Source of the DNA: a bacterium UBP3_UBA3054
GTDB taxonomy: Bacteria > Auribacterota > UBA3054
Length of the DNA: 6,340 nt
Assembly (NCBI GenBank): GCA_002366995.1
Contig: DFCM01000062.1
Span: forward strand, 1 to 6,340
Direction: 5' to 3'
The position numbers were made by a program, and so were the translations under genes. Numbering within the stretch: position 1 is the stretch's first letter; every line of letters starts with the position of its first letter. This document shows, piece by piece, positions 1-6,340 of the stretch. The notes below the pieces were generated by a model. The model did not search any database. It was not told the origin of the DNA and was given only the letters and a program-made list of their open reading frames with translations.

Positions 1-1391
1 CCCAGCATCACGGCCGCGAACATGACTACAGAAAACGCGGCGCATTTGCCGGCGAAGCCAAGGTCGAGGAATTTAAGGGGCGAAAAGCCGTAGCTCTTGA
101 CTCTCCAGGCGCAAAGCGAGAGCAGAAGAACGTAAGAGAGCAGGCTCGCCAATGCCGTACACCACATGCCGAGAGATTTCGTGAAAAACACGTTTATCAA
201 AAGGCAGAAGAGCGCGGAGACGAAGTTGGCTAGGAAAAGGAAACGACTGTTCCCTTTCAGGAAAATCACGTCATGATAAAAAGCATTCGTCTGGCTTGTC
301 AAAGCCGCAAGAAGAGGTATCAGGAAAAAGACTATGGAGGAGTGGAACTCCCCTCTTCCTGTGGTCATAAGGTCCATGAGATCATTGTGGGTCGCCAAAA
401 GTCCTGCCAGCAAAGGCAGAGCCAGGAAGAAATAGAGTCTGGCGAAGCGCCGGCAGATCTCGTACACCGGCTCTTTCCCTTTTTTGGAAACGGCGTCAGC
501 AAGCAAAGGCAGCAGGGTATAAGCCAGCGGAATGCCCAGATACTGGATAAGCATAGCAATTTTCAGGGAGGCATCGTAGCGTCCCACGGTCCCGGCTCCG
601 CCGCTCTGAATGCCAAGGATGACCTTTCCGCAGGTGCCCAGCAGCCAATTGGACAAGCCAAGGAGCATCAGCGGAGTGCCAAAAGCAAGCATACCCTTTA
701 GGGCAGATATGGTCCCACTTTCCACGGGCAACGCGAAATCCTTGTCAGGCTCGGGTACCGGCTCGGTCTCGACGCGTCTGCCGAAAAACTCCAGGAATGC
801 TAGTGCGACATACAAAACGAAGACGTAAGCGCCCTTGACCGCCAGGGTCAGGAAGATCATTTCTCTGAGACCGTAGCCCCTGTGGGCAGCGTAAAAATAG
901 CTTCCCAACGTCAGGGCGGTAAAAAGCATCCTGATGACAGAATGCTGGTTGATCCTTAGCCTGGCCCTGAAGCAGCCGTCCATGAAAAGTTCCATGGTGT
1001 TGATGAGGATCAAAGGCAGCGCGGCCCGCAAAAACACTTCAGACCCACCGTTCTTTATGACCTTGTCCGCGATTTGGGGAACAAGCAAGGCAGCCAAGAC
1101 CGTCAATAAGGAACCCGCAATCAGGATAACGCCCGAGGAGACCAGGCAGATCTTACGCACGTAGCTGACCTTGTGCTCGCCCGCCAGATAGCGTATGACA
1201 GACTGGGAAAGGCCCAGGCCCGACAGGATCACAGCCACGGAATAGATCTGCTCAATTAGCCCCCAGGTGCCGAAGACCTCCGAGCCGAAAGCGCCGCCCA
1301 GAATATTGATCAGCAGGAAGCCCCGGACAAAATCCATAATGTCCGAAAGGCCGCGGACGGCCATGAAAACGTATTCCCGGCGTGCCTTCAT
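1..1391 (-). CDS. Wzx-type oligosaccharide flippase (MOP/MATE superfamily), 3' partial
   Basis: Translating the minus strand from the ATG at 1391 gives 463 uninterrupted codons, open at the left edge, so the stop codon is outside the window. The protein begins MKARREYVFMAVRGLSDIMD and is highly hydrophobic, with about 12-13 likely membrane helices, for example at about 45-65, 82-105, 178-200, 236-255, 315-333, 350-368, 384-402, 407-428 and 446 onward. A polar, acidic loop at about 204-228 divides it into two halves, as in MOP exporters. The segment FGTWGLIEQIYSVAVILSGLGLSQSVIRYLAGE (residues about 40-72) is typical of the RfbX/Wzx polysaccharide transporter family (COG2244). These proteins flip undecaprenyl-linked glycan units across the inner membrane. 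The usual length is about 450-500 residues, so little is missing. MurJ, the lipid II flippase, is a less likely alternative, because the N-terminal pattern fits Wzx better. With the nearby glycosyltransferase it suggests a surface glycan pathway; the exported substrate cannot be predicted. Confidence 0.87.
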   Translation of the reverse strand, partial: MKARREYVFMAVRGLSDIMDFVRGFLLINILGGAFGSEVFGTWGLIEQIYSVAVILSGLGLSQSVIRYLAGEHKVSYVRKICLVSSGVILIAGSLLTVLAALLVPQIADKVIKNGGSEVFLRAALPLILINTMELFMDGCFRARLRINQHSVIRMLFTALTLGSYFYAAHRGYGLREMIFLTLAVKGAYVFVLYVALAFLEFFGRRVETEPVPEPDKDFALPVESGTISALKGMLAFGTPLMLLGLSNWLLGTCGKVILGIQSGGAGTVGRYDASLKIAMLIQYLGIPLAYTLLPLLADAVSKKGKEPVYEICRRFARLYFFLALPLLAGLLATHNDLMDLMTTGRGEFHSSIVFFLIPLLAALTSQTNAFYHDVIFLKGNSRFLFLANFVSALFCLLINVFFTKSLGMWCTALASLLSYVLLLSLCAWRVKSYGFSPLKFLDLGFAGKCAAFSVVMFAAVML

Positions 1392-1393
1392 TA
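1389..1393 (-). other. TAATG stop-start junction
   Basis: The TAA stop of the carboxypeptidase gene and the ATG of the flippase gene share one A on the minus strand. The only purine-rich stretch upstream, GGGGAT, sits about 13 bases before the ATG and is a weak binding site. Translation of the flippase therefore probably depends on ribosomes terminating at the preceding gene. Confidence 0.7.
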
Positions 1394-2368
1394 TTTCTGA
1401 CTGTATCCCCAGTTCAAAAGATTTTTCACAGCGTCGTCCCTTTCCTTCTTGCTGGGCGCGCCGATGATCACGGCGATCATCCTCCTGTCGTTCCTAAGGC
1501 AGGTCGCGGTCACGCAGTAGCCGGCCTGGGCGTAGAAGCCCGTTTTCATGCCGTCAACGCCCTGGCAGCGTCCCACTAGGCTGTTGCGGTTGCTGAGCTG
1601 AAATTTGCCGTCCCTGAAAGTGTCGAGCCGCGTGCTGGTCCATTCCAGAAGCTTGGGATACTTCAACAGCTCCCTGGCGAGCATCGCCATGTCGAGGGCG
1701 GAAGATTTGTTGTTGGCGCCCTTCTGGGGAAGACCGTGGGGATTGTTGAATTTCGTCGACTTCATGCCGAGCTGTCCGGCCCTTTTGTTCATCATGGCGA
1801 CGAACTCGTCGACGTTGCCGCCCAAGGTCTCGGCCACGGCGAAAGCCGCGTCGTTGGCGCTCATGATCATGACGCATTTCAAAAGTTCGCCAAGCGTGAA
1901 TTTTTCCTTTTCCGCCAAATAGACCTGGCTGCCGCCGATCTTACTGGCCGCGGCGGAAACGTTCACCATACCGTCAAGCTTGGCCTCTCCCCTTTCGTCC
2001 GCTTCCAGGGCCAGAAGCGTCGTCATCATCTTCGTCATGGAAGCGATCTCCAAAGGATCGTTTTCATTCTTGGCCCACAATATGTCGCCTTTGGTGGCGT
2101 CGATCAGTATCCCGCCTTTTATGGCGTCCAAGCCCTTCACCACGGCGCCTCTTTTGACCTTGTTGATGTTCCAGACTTTGGCGAGCGGCGGGACTTTCGG
2201 CTTCTCCTTGTCCGGAAGTTCCGGAACTTCAATGGCCGCGAGTTCCTCCATCGGCGTCAGTTCCTTTTCCGGCTCTTTCTTTTCCTTTTTCATATCAGGC
2301 CAGAAAGCTACGAAAAAAAGCGCAATGGCGGTCACAAGGAAAAGCAGGAGATACTTATACTTGCCCAT
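1391..2368 (-). CDS. D-alanyl-D-alanine carboxypeptidase, peptidase family S11, N-terminally membrane-anchored
   Basis: This is a penicillin-binding protein of the DacA/PBP5 class, which removes the terminal D-Ala from peptidoglycan pentapeptides in the periplasm or outer face of the membrane and so limits cross-linking. The three active-site motifs are intact: SMTK with Ser110 (nucleophile) and Lys113, SAN (Ser170-Asn172), and KTG (275-277). The family segment NNPHGLP is at about 208-214. A hydrophobic segment at about residues 6-23 is followed directly by a charged, Lys/Glu/Pro-rich linker to about residue 62. No AXA-type cleavage site is evident, so it looks like an uncleaved N-terminal anchor plus tether. 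At 325 residues it is shorter than PBP5 (about 400) and ends about 48 residues after KTG. It therefore lacks the C-terminal beta domain and amphipathic anchor and resembles the shorter PBP7-type or minimal S11 enzymes. Endopeptidase rather than carboxypeptidase activity is therefore possible. The stop codon shares its last base with the flippase start. Confidence 0.93.
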   Translation of the reverse strand: MGKYKYLLLFLVTAIALFFVAFWPDMKKEKKEPEKELTPMEELAAIEVPELPDKEKPKVPPLAKVWNINKVKRGAVVKGLDAIKGGILIDATKGDILWAKNENDPLEIASMTKMMTTLLALEADERGEAKLDGMVNVSAAASKIGGSQVYLAEKEKFTLGELLKCVMIMSANDAAFAVAETLGGNVDEFVAMMNKRAGQLGMKSTKFNNPHGLPQKGANNKSSALDMAMLARELLKYPKLLEWTSTRLDTFRDGKFQLSNRNSLVGRCQGVDGMKTGFYAQAGYCVTATCLRNDRRMIAVIIGAPSKKERDDAVKNLLNWGYSQK

Positions 2369-2972
2369 TCAATTCTTCCTTTAGTTTTGCGAGTCCGCGG
2401 TAAAGGACGGATTTGATGCCGACCGCTCGCGCGCCCTCGACGTTTTCAAGCCTATCGTCTATCAGAAGGCAGTTTGATGCCTCTTCGTTAACAATTTTGA
2501 GCGCCCTTTCGAAAAACGCCGCCTCGGGCTTCAGGGCGTGGACTTCGTAGGAAGGGATCCAACCGTCCATGAAGAGCAGTTCAGGCGCTTTCTGCTTCAC
2601 AAATTCCAAATGCTCTATGTTCGTGTTGGAAAGCACGTAGCAGGGATGCTTTTCATGCAGAGTCCTGGCGAAGGCGGCCGTCTCGCCGGGAAGCCCGAAA
2701 ATATCGTTCCAGGCCAGGCGGAACTTCTCCCTGTCAAGGCTAACTTTCAGTTCTTTTTCCACCGCGTCCTTAAGGTCGTCGAAAGAGCACAAGCCCCTCT
2801 CGAAATCGTCGAGCGGTTTGAAAAGCCTTTTTTGCAGGGCATCCCGGCGCCAGAAAAAACTTATGCTCTTTCTTAGCGGCAGAATGCCGAGGAAATTGCG
2901 CCAGAGCCTGGCGTGGGAAAACGGTATCAGAACGCCACCCAGATCCCAGAGAAGAACTTTCACTTCCGCCAT
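2355..2972 (-). CDS. HAD-superfamily hydrolase, YihX-like sugar-phosphate phosphatase candidate
   Basis: This 205-residue protein has the four HAD motifs. Motif I is LLWDLGGVL, with the predicted nucleophile Asp10. Motif II is VLSNTN (Ser115-Asn118). Motif III is the lysine of LKPE, Lys148. Motif IV is LLIDDRLENVEGA, with Asp172 and Asp173. A helical cap of about 75 residues (roughly 18-92) sits between motifs I and II, the subfamily I arrangement. The motif layout, notably LSNTN, KPE and DD.xENVEGA-GI, resembles E. coli YihX, which dephosphorylates alpha-glucose-1-phosphate. The second acidic residue of the usual DxD in motif I is Gly12, as in other DLGG/DLGN members, so catalysis may rely on another acid or be slow. 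The substrate is unknown. Its position between a glycosyltransferase and a peptidoglycan enzyme suggests, by inference only, a sugar-phosphate or glycan-precursor phosphatase. The start overlaps the glycosyltransferase by 13 bases and the end overlaps the carboxypeptidase gene by 14. Confidence 0.87.
   Translation of the reverse strand: MAEVKVLLWDLGGVLIPFSHARLWRNFLGILPLRKSISFFWRRDALQKRLFKPLDDFERGLCSFDDLKDAVEKELKVSLDREKFRLAWNDIFGLPGETAAFARTLHEKHPCYVLSNTNIEHLEFVKQKAPELLFMDGWIPSYEVHALKPEAAFFERALKIVNEEASNCLLIDDRLENVEGARAVGIKSVLYRGLAKLKEELNGQV
2375..2382 (-). promoter_or_regulatory. Ribosome binding site of the carboxypeptidase gene
   Basis: The minus strand reads AAAGGAAG, ending 6 bases before the ATG at 2368, and lies wholly within the end of the HAD gene. 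It is the strongest Shine-Dalgarno match in the window and fixes the start codon of the carboxypeptidase, confirming the 14-base gene overlap. Confidence 0.75.
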
Positions 2973-3910
2973 CTTCTCCCGTCCAAGCCTTCGTTTAAGG
3001 GAGCGCCTTTCAGATACCAGAAAAACAGCCCGGCGTACAGTTTCATCTTCGACTTCACTTTCACGTTAAGGCCCAAAGTCAGAAGCGTCATGACGAAATA
3101 AGCGGCAAGGTTCACAAACGTCCTTAAAAAGACGCCCGCCGTCAGAACAAAAAGCGCTGCCTTTCCGTAACGCAATCTAAAGAAAAGCATTCTGGAAATA
3201 TGGAACTCCACTCTCGCCCTGACGGGAACCTTGTTGGCCGAGCGGCCCTGCAGATGCGTGGCTTTGACATTTGGGAAATGCACGACCTTGAAACCGTTGT
3301 CGCGCATCCGGCAGCACCATTCCGTTTCCTCGAAGAAGAAGAAGAAACGGTCGTCAAGCGGCCCGGCTTTTCTCACCGCCTCGCGGGAAGCGAGCATGGC
3401 CGCTCCCAAAAGGCTTTCGACTTCCAAAGGCTCGTTTCCGGCCGGATGAGACTTCCCGTAGCGCTTCTGGTAGAGCGAACGGTTGATGAGTTCGCTCGCC
3501 AGAGTCGGGACCGGGCCATAGGAGAACTGAGAACTGCCGTCCTCCCTTACAAAGCTGACGCTTCCTAGTCCGAAATTCTCTATTTTCCCGGCCGCCTCAA
3601 GCAGATCTTTCAAAAAGTCCGGCGGCAGGATCAGATCGGAATTCAAAAGCAAATAATAAGCGTATCCTTCCCTTTCCAAAACCTTGTTGAAAGCGCCGGC
3701 GAACCCCAGGTTCTCGGGCAGGAGCAGAAGCTCCGCCTCCCCTTTCATCTCGGCAAGCCTTTCCTTTTCATTCGGAGACGTAGAAGCGTTGTCTATGATG
3801 ACAAGGTCGTAGTCGACTCCCCTTCCGGCAGTCTTCAGGGACTCCAACGCCCCCCGGAGTTCTTCCGAGGTGTTGTAGTTTAGGAAAGCCAAAAGGATCT
3901 TGGCGCTCAT
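2960..3910 (-). CDS. Family 2 glycosyltransferase, rhamnosyltransferase-like, with C-terminal membrane segment
   Basis: This 316-residue protein has a GT-A fold typical of glycosyltransferase family 2, which transfers a sugar from a nucleotide-sugar donor, usually onto a lipid-linked or surface glycan. Visible motifs in order are LLAFLNYNT at the N-terminus, VIIDNAS with Asp40, and NLGFAGAFN (67-75). LLLNSD (87-92) stands at the metal-binding DXD position, with Asn in place of the first Asp. FFFFFEETEWCCR (189-201) contains the acidic catalytic-base region, and THLQGRS (218-224) follows. This arrangement resembles WbbL/RfbF-type rhamnosyltransferases, but donor and acceptor cannot be read from sequence. 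A hydrophobic stretch at about 251-282 is probably one or two membrane helices or a membrane-associated hairpin. A second shorter stretch, at about 290-300, lies near the C-terminus. The ATG is 4 bases after the guaB stop with no clear Shine-Dalgarno sequence, so re-initiation after guaB is likely. The 3' end overlaps the next gene by 13 bases. The flippase two genes downstream supports a role in envelope glycan assembly. Confidence 0.88.
   Translation of the reverse strand: MSAKILLAFLNYNTSEELRGALESLKTAGRGVDYDLVIIDNASTSPNEKERLAEMKGEAELLLLPENLGFAGAFNKVLEREGYAYYLLLNSDLILPPDFLKDLLEAAGKIENFGLGSVSFVREDGSSQFSYGPVPTLASELINRSLYQKRYGKSHPAGNEPLEVESLLGAAMLASREAVRKAGPLDDRFFFFFEETEWCCRMRDNGFKVVHFPNVKATHLQGRSANKVPVRARVEFHISRMLFFRLRYGKAALFVLTAGVFLRTFVNLAAYFVMTLLTLGLNVKVKSKMKLYAGLFFWYLKGAPLNEGLDGRRWRK
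2976..2980 (-). promoter_or_regulatory. Probable ribosome binding site of the HAD phosphatase gene
   Basis: The minus strand reads GGGAG just 3 bases before the ATG at 2972, inside the last codons of the glycosyltransferase gene. The sequence matches the Shine-Dalgarno core, but the spacing is shorter than usual, so coupling to translation of the upstream gene may contribute. Confidence 0.4.
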
Positions 3911-3914
3911 CTTA

Positions 3915-5414
3915 TCAGCGGTCTGAGAAAGAATGATAGTTGGGGGCTTCCTTACTTATCCTGATGTCGTGCGGATGCGCTTCCCTGATGCCGGAAGCGG
4001 TAATGCGGCGGAAGATGCCGTTGTGCCTGAGCTCCTCGATGTTCCTGCAGCCGTTGTAGCCGAGCGAGGATCTCAAGCCGCCCGCGAACTGGGTCAAAAC
4101 GTCGCCGACATGTCCGGCGTACGGGACCATGCCCTCGATGCCTTCCGGCACGAGCTTGTCGGTGGAGACGTCCTGCTGGCTGTAGCGCTCCCTGCTGCTC
4201 TTGGAGTCGAGCATCGCGCCCAGGCTGCCCATGCCGCGGTAAACGACGAAGCGGCGGCCCTGGTGGATGATCTTTTCGCCCGGGCTTTCTTCGGTGCCGG
4301 CCAAGGTGGAGCCCATCATGATACAGGAGGCTCCGGCCACTATGGCCTTCGCCACGTCGCCGGAATGGCGGATGCCGCCGTCACTGATGATCGGGATCTC
4401 GTCGCCGACGCCCTGCGTCGCTTCGTAGACCGCCGTGATCTGCGGGATGCCGACGCCCGTAATGACGCGCGTCGTGCAGATGGAACCGGGGCCGATGCCG
4501 ACCTTGACGGCGTCAGCGCCCGCTTCCAGCAAGGCTTTCGCGCCTTCCCTGGTCGCGACGTTGCCCGCTATGACGTCCACTTCGGGATAAGTCTTCTTCA
4601 TGAATTTGACCATCTCGATGACGCCCTTGCTGTGAGCGTGCGCCGTGTCGACGACGATGATGTCGACGCCGACGGCCGCGAGTTTCTCAACTCTCTCGAA
4701 ATCGTTGGTGCCGCAGGCCGCCGCGCAGAGAAGCCTGTGCTTCTTGTCGCGGCTGACGAAGGGCTCGATGCCTTTCACGATGTTCCTGACGTCGGTGTAG
4801 CTGTAAAGCCCGACCAGCTTCCCGTCCTCTACGATCGGGAGTTTGCCGACTTTGTTGCGGCTCATGATGGCGTAAGCCTCGTCGATGGTCGTTGCCCTGG
4901 GGGCCGTGATGAGCTTCTTGGTCATGACGTCCTTAAGCTTCACGTTCGTCGACTCAAGATACCTCAGGTCCCTGGAAGTCAGAATGCCCGTCAGCTGGCC
5001 AGACGCGTTGGTTATGGGGAATCCGTGGAAGCTGTAGCCCTTATCTTTGCAGATCTTGAGAAGCTCGTCCACCGTTATCTCCTCGTCGAAGATGACGGGC
5101 TCGTTGATAAGGCCGTTCAGGTAATGCTTCACCTTCTGAACTTCCGCGGCCTGCAGGACGGGATTGAGCGCCCTGTGAATGACGCCGATGCCGCCGCTGC
5201 GCGCCATCTCTATGGCCATCTCGGATTCCGTCACGGTATCCATGGCGGCGGAGATGAAGGGAATGTTCAAGGTGATGTTCCTCGTCAGCCTCGTCTGCAG
5301 GCTCGTCTGCGAAGGCAGGAAGTCCGCGTACTGGGTGATGAGCGTCACATCGTCGAAGGTCAGGGCCGTGAAGCCCGCTTCTTTCATGAATTCGTCGACT
5401 TTTGGATTGATCAT
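3915..5414 (-). CDS. guaB: Inosine-5'-monophosphate dehydrogenase (IMPDH)
   Basis: GuaB oxidises IMP to XMP with NAD+, the committed and usually rate-limiting step to guanine nucleotides. The 499-residue length is close to the usual bacterial size of about 490. The N-terminus carries the family start LTFDDVTL (about 18-25), followed by ISAAMDTVTE (54-63). Two CBS domains interrupt the TIM barrel at roughly residues 104-160 and 164-220; in this family they bind adenine or guanine nucleotides as regulators. The active-site loop GIGPGSICTTR places the catalytic cysteine at Cys313, and SDGGIR (344-349) supplies the IMP phosphate-site aspartate Asp345. GMGSLGAM (394-401) and the mobile flap with the Arg410-Tyr411 dyad follow. 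All key residues are present, so the enzyme should be active. The gene ends in tandem in-frame stops, TGA then TAA, followed one base later by the ATG of the glycosyltransferase gene. The N-terminal segment around residues 23-50 looks divergent from the model IMPDHs I can recall, but the identification is not in doubt. Confidence 0.97.
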   Translation of the reverse strand: MINPKVDEFMKEAGFTALTFDDVTLITQYADFLPSQTSLQTRLTRNITLNIPFISAAMDTVTESEMAIEMARSGGIGVIHRALNPVLQAAEVQKVKHYLNGLINEPVIFDEEITVDELLKICKDKGYSFHGFPITNASGQLTGILTSRDLRYLESTNVKLKDVMTKKLITAPRATTIDEAYAIMSRNKVGKLPIVEDGKLVGLYSYTDVRNIVKGIEPFVSRDKKHRLLCAAACGTNDFERVEKLAAVGVDIIVVDTAHAHSKGVIEMVKFMKKTYPEVDVIAGNVATREGAKALLEAGADAVKVGIGPGSICTTRVITGVGIPQITAVYEATQGVGDEIPIISDGGIRHSGDVAKAIVAGASCIMMGSTLAGTEESPGEKIIHQGRRFVVYRGMGSLGAMLDSKSSRERYSQQDVSTDKLVPEGIEGMVPYAGHVGDVLTQFAGGLRSSLGYNGCRNIEELRHNGIFRRITASGIREAHPHDIRISKEAPNYHSFSDR

Positions 5415-5420
5415 CTTTAT

Positions 5421-5427
5421 ATCCTCT
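5421..5427 (-). promoter_or_regulatory. Ribosome binding site of guaB
   Basis: On the minus strand the 20-base gap between purD and guaB reads through AGAGGAT. The AGAGG core lies 8 bases before the guaB ATG, a good Shine-Dalgarno match at normal spacing. It supports the ATG at 5414 as the start. The gap has room for little else, so guaB is probably translated from a purD read-through transcript. Confidence 0.7.
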
Positions 5428-5434
5428 GGATTGT

Positions 5435-6340
5435 TTACTGTTTTTTGGCCAGCGCTTTGGCGGCGATGTCGTGACGGTAATGGGCGCCCTCGAAGGAGAT
5501 CAGATCAACGCCCCTGTAGGCGGCTTCGCAGGCTTCTTTCACGCTGTTGCCAAGCGCCGTCACGCCAAGAACGCGCCCGCCGGAAGTCAGAAGGCGTTCG
5601 CCCTTTTTGACCGTTCCGGCCTGGAAGACCACCGTGTCGGGCAAGGTCGCGGCAAGATCGACGCCCTTGATCTCCATGTGTTTCGTATATGAACCGGGGT
5701 AGCCTTTGCTTGCCATAATGACGCAGACCGCGGGACGGGGGTCCCACTTCAGCTGCACGTCGGCAAGCCTTCCCCTCTCGATGGAGAGGAAAACGTCCAC
5801 CAGATTGTTCTTGAGCCTGGGCAGGACCGCCTGGGTCTCGGGATCGCCGAAGCGCACGTTGTATTCCAAAACGTTCACGCCCTTGCTGCCGATCATCAGT
5901 CCGGCGTAGATGACGCCCCGGTAGTCCATCCCCTCTTCCTTAATTCCCTTCAAAGTAGGCAAAAGGATCTTTTCCATGACCTTCTTCTTGAGCTCCTCCG
6001 TAACGACGGGCGCCGGGGAGTAAGCTCCCATGCCGCCGGTGTTGGGGCCCTGGTCATAGTCGAAGACGCGCTTGTGGTCCTGGGCGCTCTCCAAGGGAAC
6101 TATTGTCTTGCCGTCGGTGAAAGCCAATATGGAGGCCTCCTCGCCGTCCAGCAGTTCCTCGATTATGATCTCGCCGCCGGCCGCGCCGAAGACCTTATCC
6201 TCCAGCGTCGCCTTCACGGCTTCAAAAGCTTCCTCCTTGCTCTGACAGACGAAAACGCCCTTTCCTGCCGCCAGACCGTCGGCTTTGACAACGCATCTGC
6301 CGCCGTTCTTCTCTATGTAGGACCTCGCGGCCGCGGGATC
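5435..6340 (-). CDS. purD: Phosphoribosylamine--glycine ligase (GAR synthetase), 5' partial
   Basis: PurD joins glycine to 5-phosphoribosylamine using ATP, giving glycinamide ribonucleotide, the second step of de novo purine synthesis in the cytoplasm. The frame is open to the right edge, so the start codon and roughly the first 120 residues of a normal ~425-residue protein are outside the window; 301 residues are visible. What is seen is the ATP-grasp core and C-terminal domain. Near the visible N-terminus is the nucleotide-binding segment VVKADGLAAGKGV (visible residues about 17-29). QGPNTGGMGAYSPAP follows at about 97-111, and the PurD signature RFGDPETQ at about 163-170. The C-terminal part, with GYPGSYTKHMEIKG and a final KALAKKQ before a TAA stop, is complete. 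An ATG/GTG-type start near 6217 is an internal GTG codon and not the real start, because family homology continues upstream of it. The gene is followed after 20 bases by guaB, another purine gene, consistent with co-transcription. Identification is secure. Confidence 0.96.
   Translation of the reverse strand, partial: DPAAARSYIEKNGGRCVVKADGLAAGKGVFVCQSKEEAFEAVKATLEDKVFGAAGGEIIIEELLDGEEASILAFTDGKTIVPLESAQDHKRVFDYDQGPNTGGMGAYSPAPVVTEELKKKVMEKILLPTLKGIKEEGMDYRGVIYAGLMIGSKGVNVLEYNVRFGDPETQAVLPRLKNNLVDVFLSIERGRLADVQLKWDPRPAVCVIMASKGYPGSYTKHMEIKGVDLAATLPDTVVFQAGTVKKGERLLTSGGRVLGVTALGNSVKEACEAAYRGVDLISFEGAHYRHDIAAKALAKKQ

Noticed and set aside
273..1164. Several short plus-strand open frames in the left part
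   Set aside because: The minus strand here is one uninterrupted 463-codon membrane transporter frame, which explains the whole region; the plus-strand frames have no family resemblance or good ribosome binding site.
1736..2416. A 226-codon plus-strand open frame opposite the carboxypeptidase gene
   Set aside because: It is antisense to a gene with all three S11 motifs and has a low-complexity Phe/Arg/Leu-rich end that mirrors the Lys/Glu-rich linker of the real protein.
5415..5434. Possible promoter, terminator or riboswitch between purD and guaB
   Set aside because: The gap is only 20 bases and is fully accounted for by a ribosome binding site; there is no hairpin followed by a T-run.
3933..5474. 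A 513-codon open frame on the plus strand, opposite guaB
   Set aside because: It lies almost wholly antisense to an unmistakable full-length guaB. Its translation is rich in Ala, Arg, Asp, Val and His, as expected from the reverse complement of a GC-biased gene, and shows no recognisable domain.
5435..6217. A purD start at 6217 giving a 260-residue protein
   Set aside because: The codon there is an internal GTG. Upstream codons to the window edge encode conserved PurD sequence including KADGLAAGKG, so the true start is outside the window.
1..6340. CRISPR array, insertion sequence, tRNA/rRNA or defence system
   Set aside because: No spaced direct repeats, terminal inverted repeats, transposase motifs or tRNA-like cloverleaf were seen; coding sequence fills essentially the whole window.

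Overview
All six genes in this window lie on the minus strand, so transcription runs from high to low coordinates. In that order they are purD (its 5' part is beyond the right edge), guaB, a family 2 glycosyltransferase, a HAD-family phosphatase, a D-alanyl-D-alanine carboxypeptidase of the S11 family, and a Wzx-type oligosaccharide flippase (its 3' end is beyond the left edge). The plus strand shows no convincing gene. Its open frames are antisense shadows of the minus-strand genes.

The packing is very tight. Intergenic spacing is 20 bases for purD-guaB and 4 bases for guaB-glycosyltransferase. The next three junctions overlap by 13, 14 and 1 bases. No gap could hold a conventional terminator, and no obvious internal promoter was seen. 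The simplest reading is one polycistronic unit with translational coupling, whose promoter lies upstream of purD outside the window. No RNA gene, CRISPR array, insertion sequence or attachment site was recognised.

Functionally the window has two halves. The right half is purine nucleotide synthesis: PurD makes glycinamide ribonucleotide early in the de novo pathway, and GuaB commits IMP to guanine nucleotides. The left half is cell envelope: a glycosyltransferase, a possible sugar-phosphate phosphatase, a membrane-anchored peptidoglycan carboxypeptidase and a lipid-linked glycan flippase. The housekeeping purine genes therefore appear to lead directly into an envelope or surface-polysaccharide module, which may continue to the left.

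The organism is a bacterium with peptidoglycan and moderately high GC content by eye. The proteins are recognisable but divergent from the model organisms I can recall, which fits a less-studied phylum. I cannot assign a taxon from this sequence alone. The genes belong to known families, and I did not find a clearly new biological system. The points worth a second look are the gene combination, the minimal carboxypeptidase and the variant active-site motif of the HAD protein.
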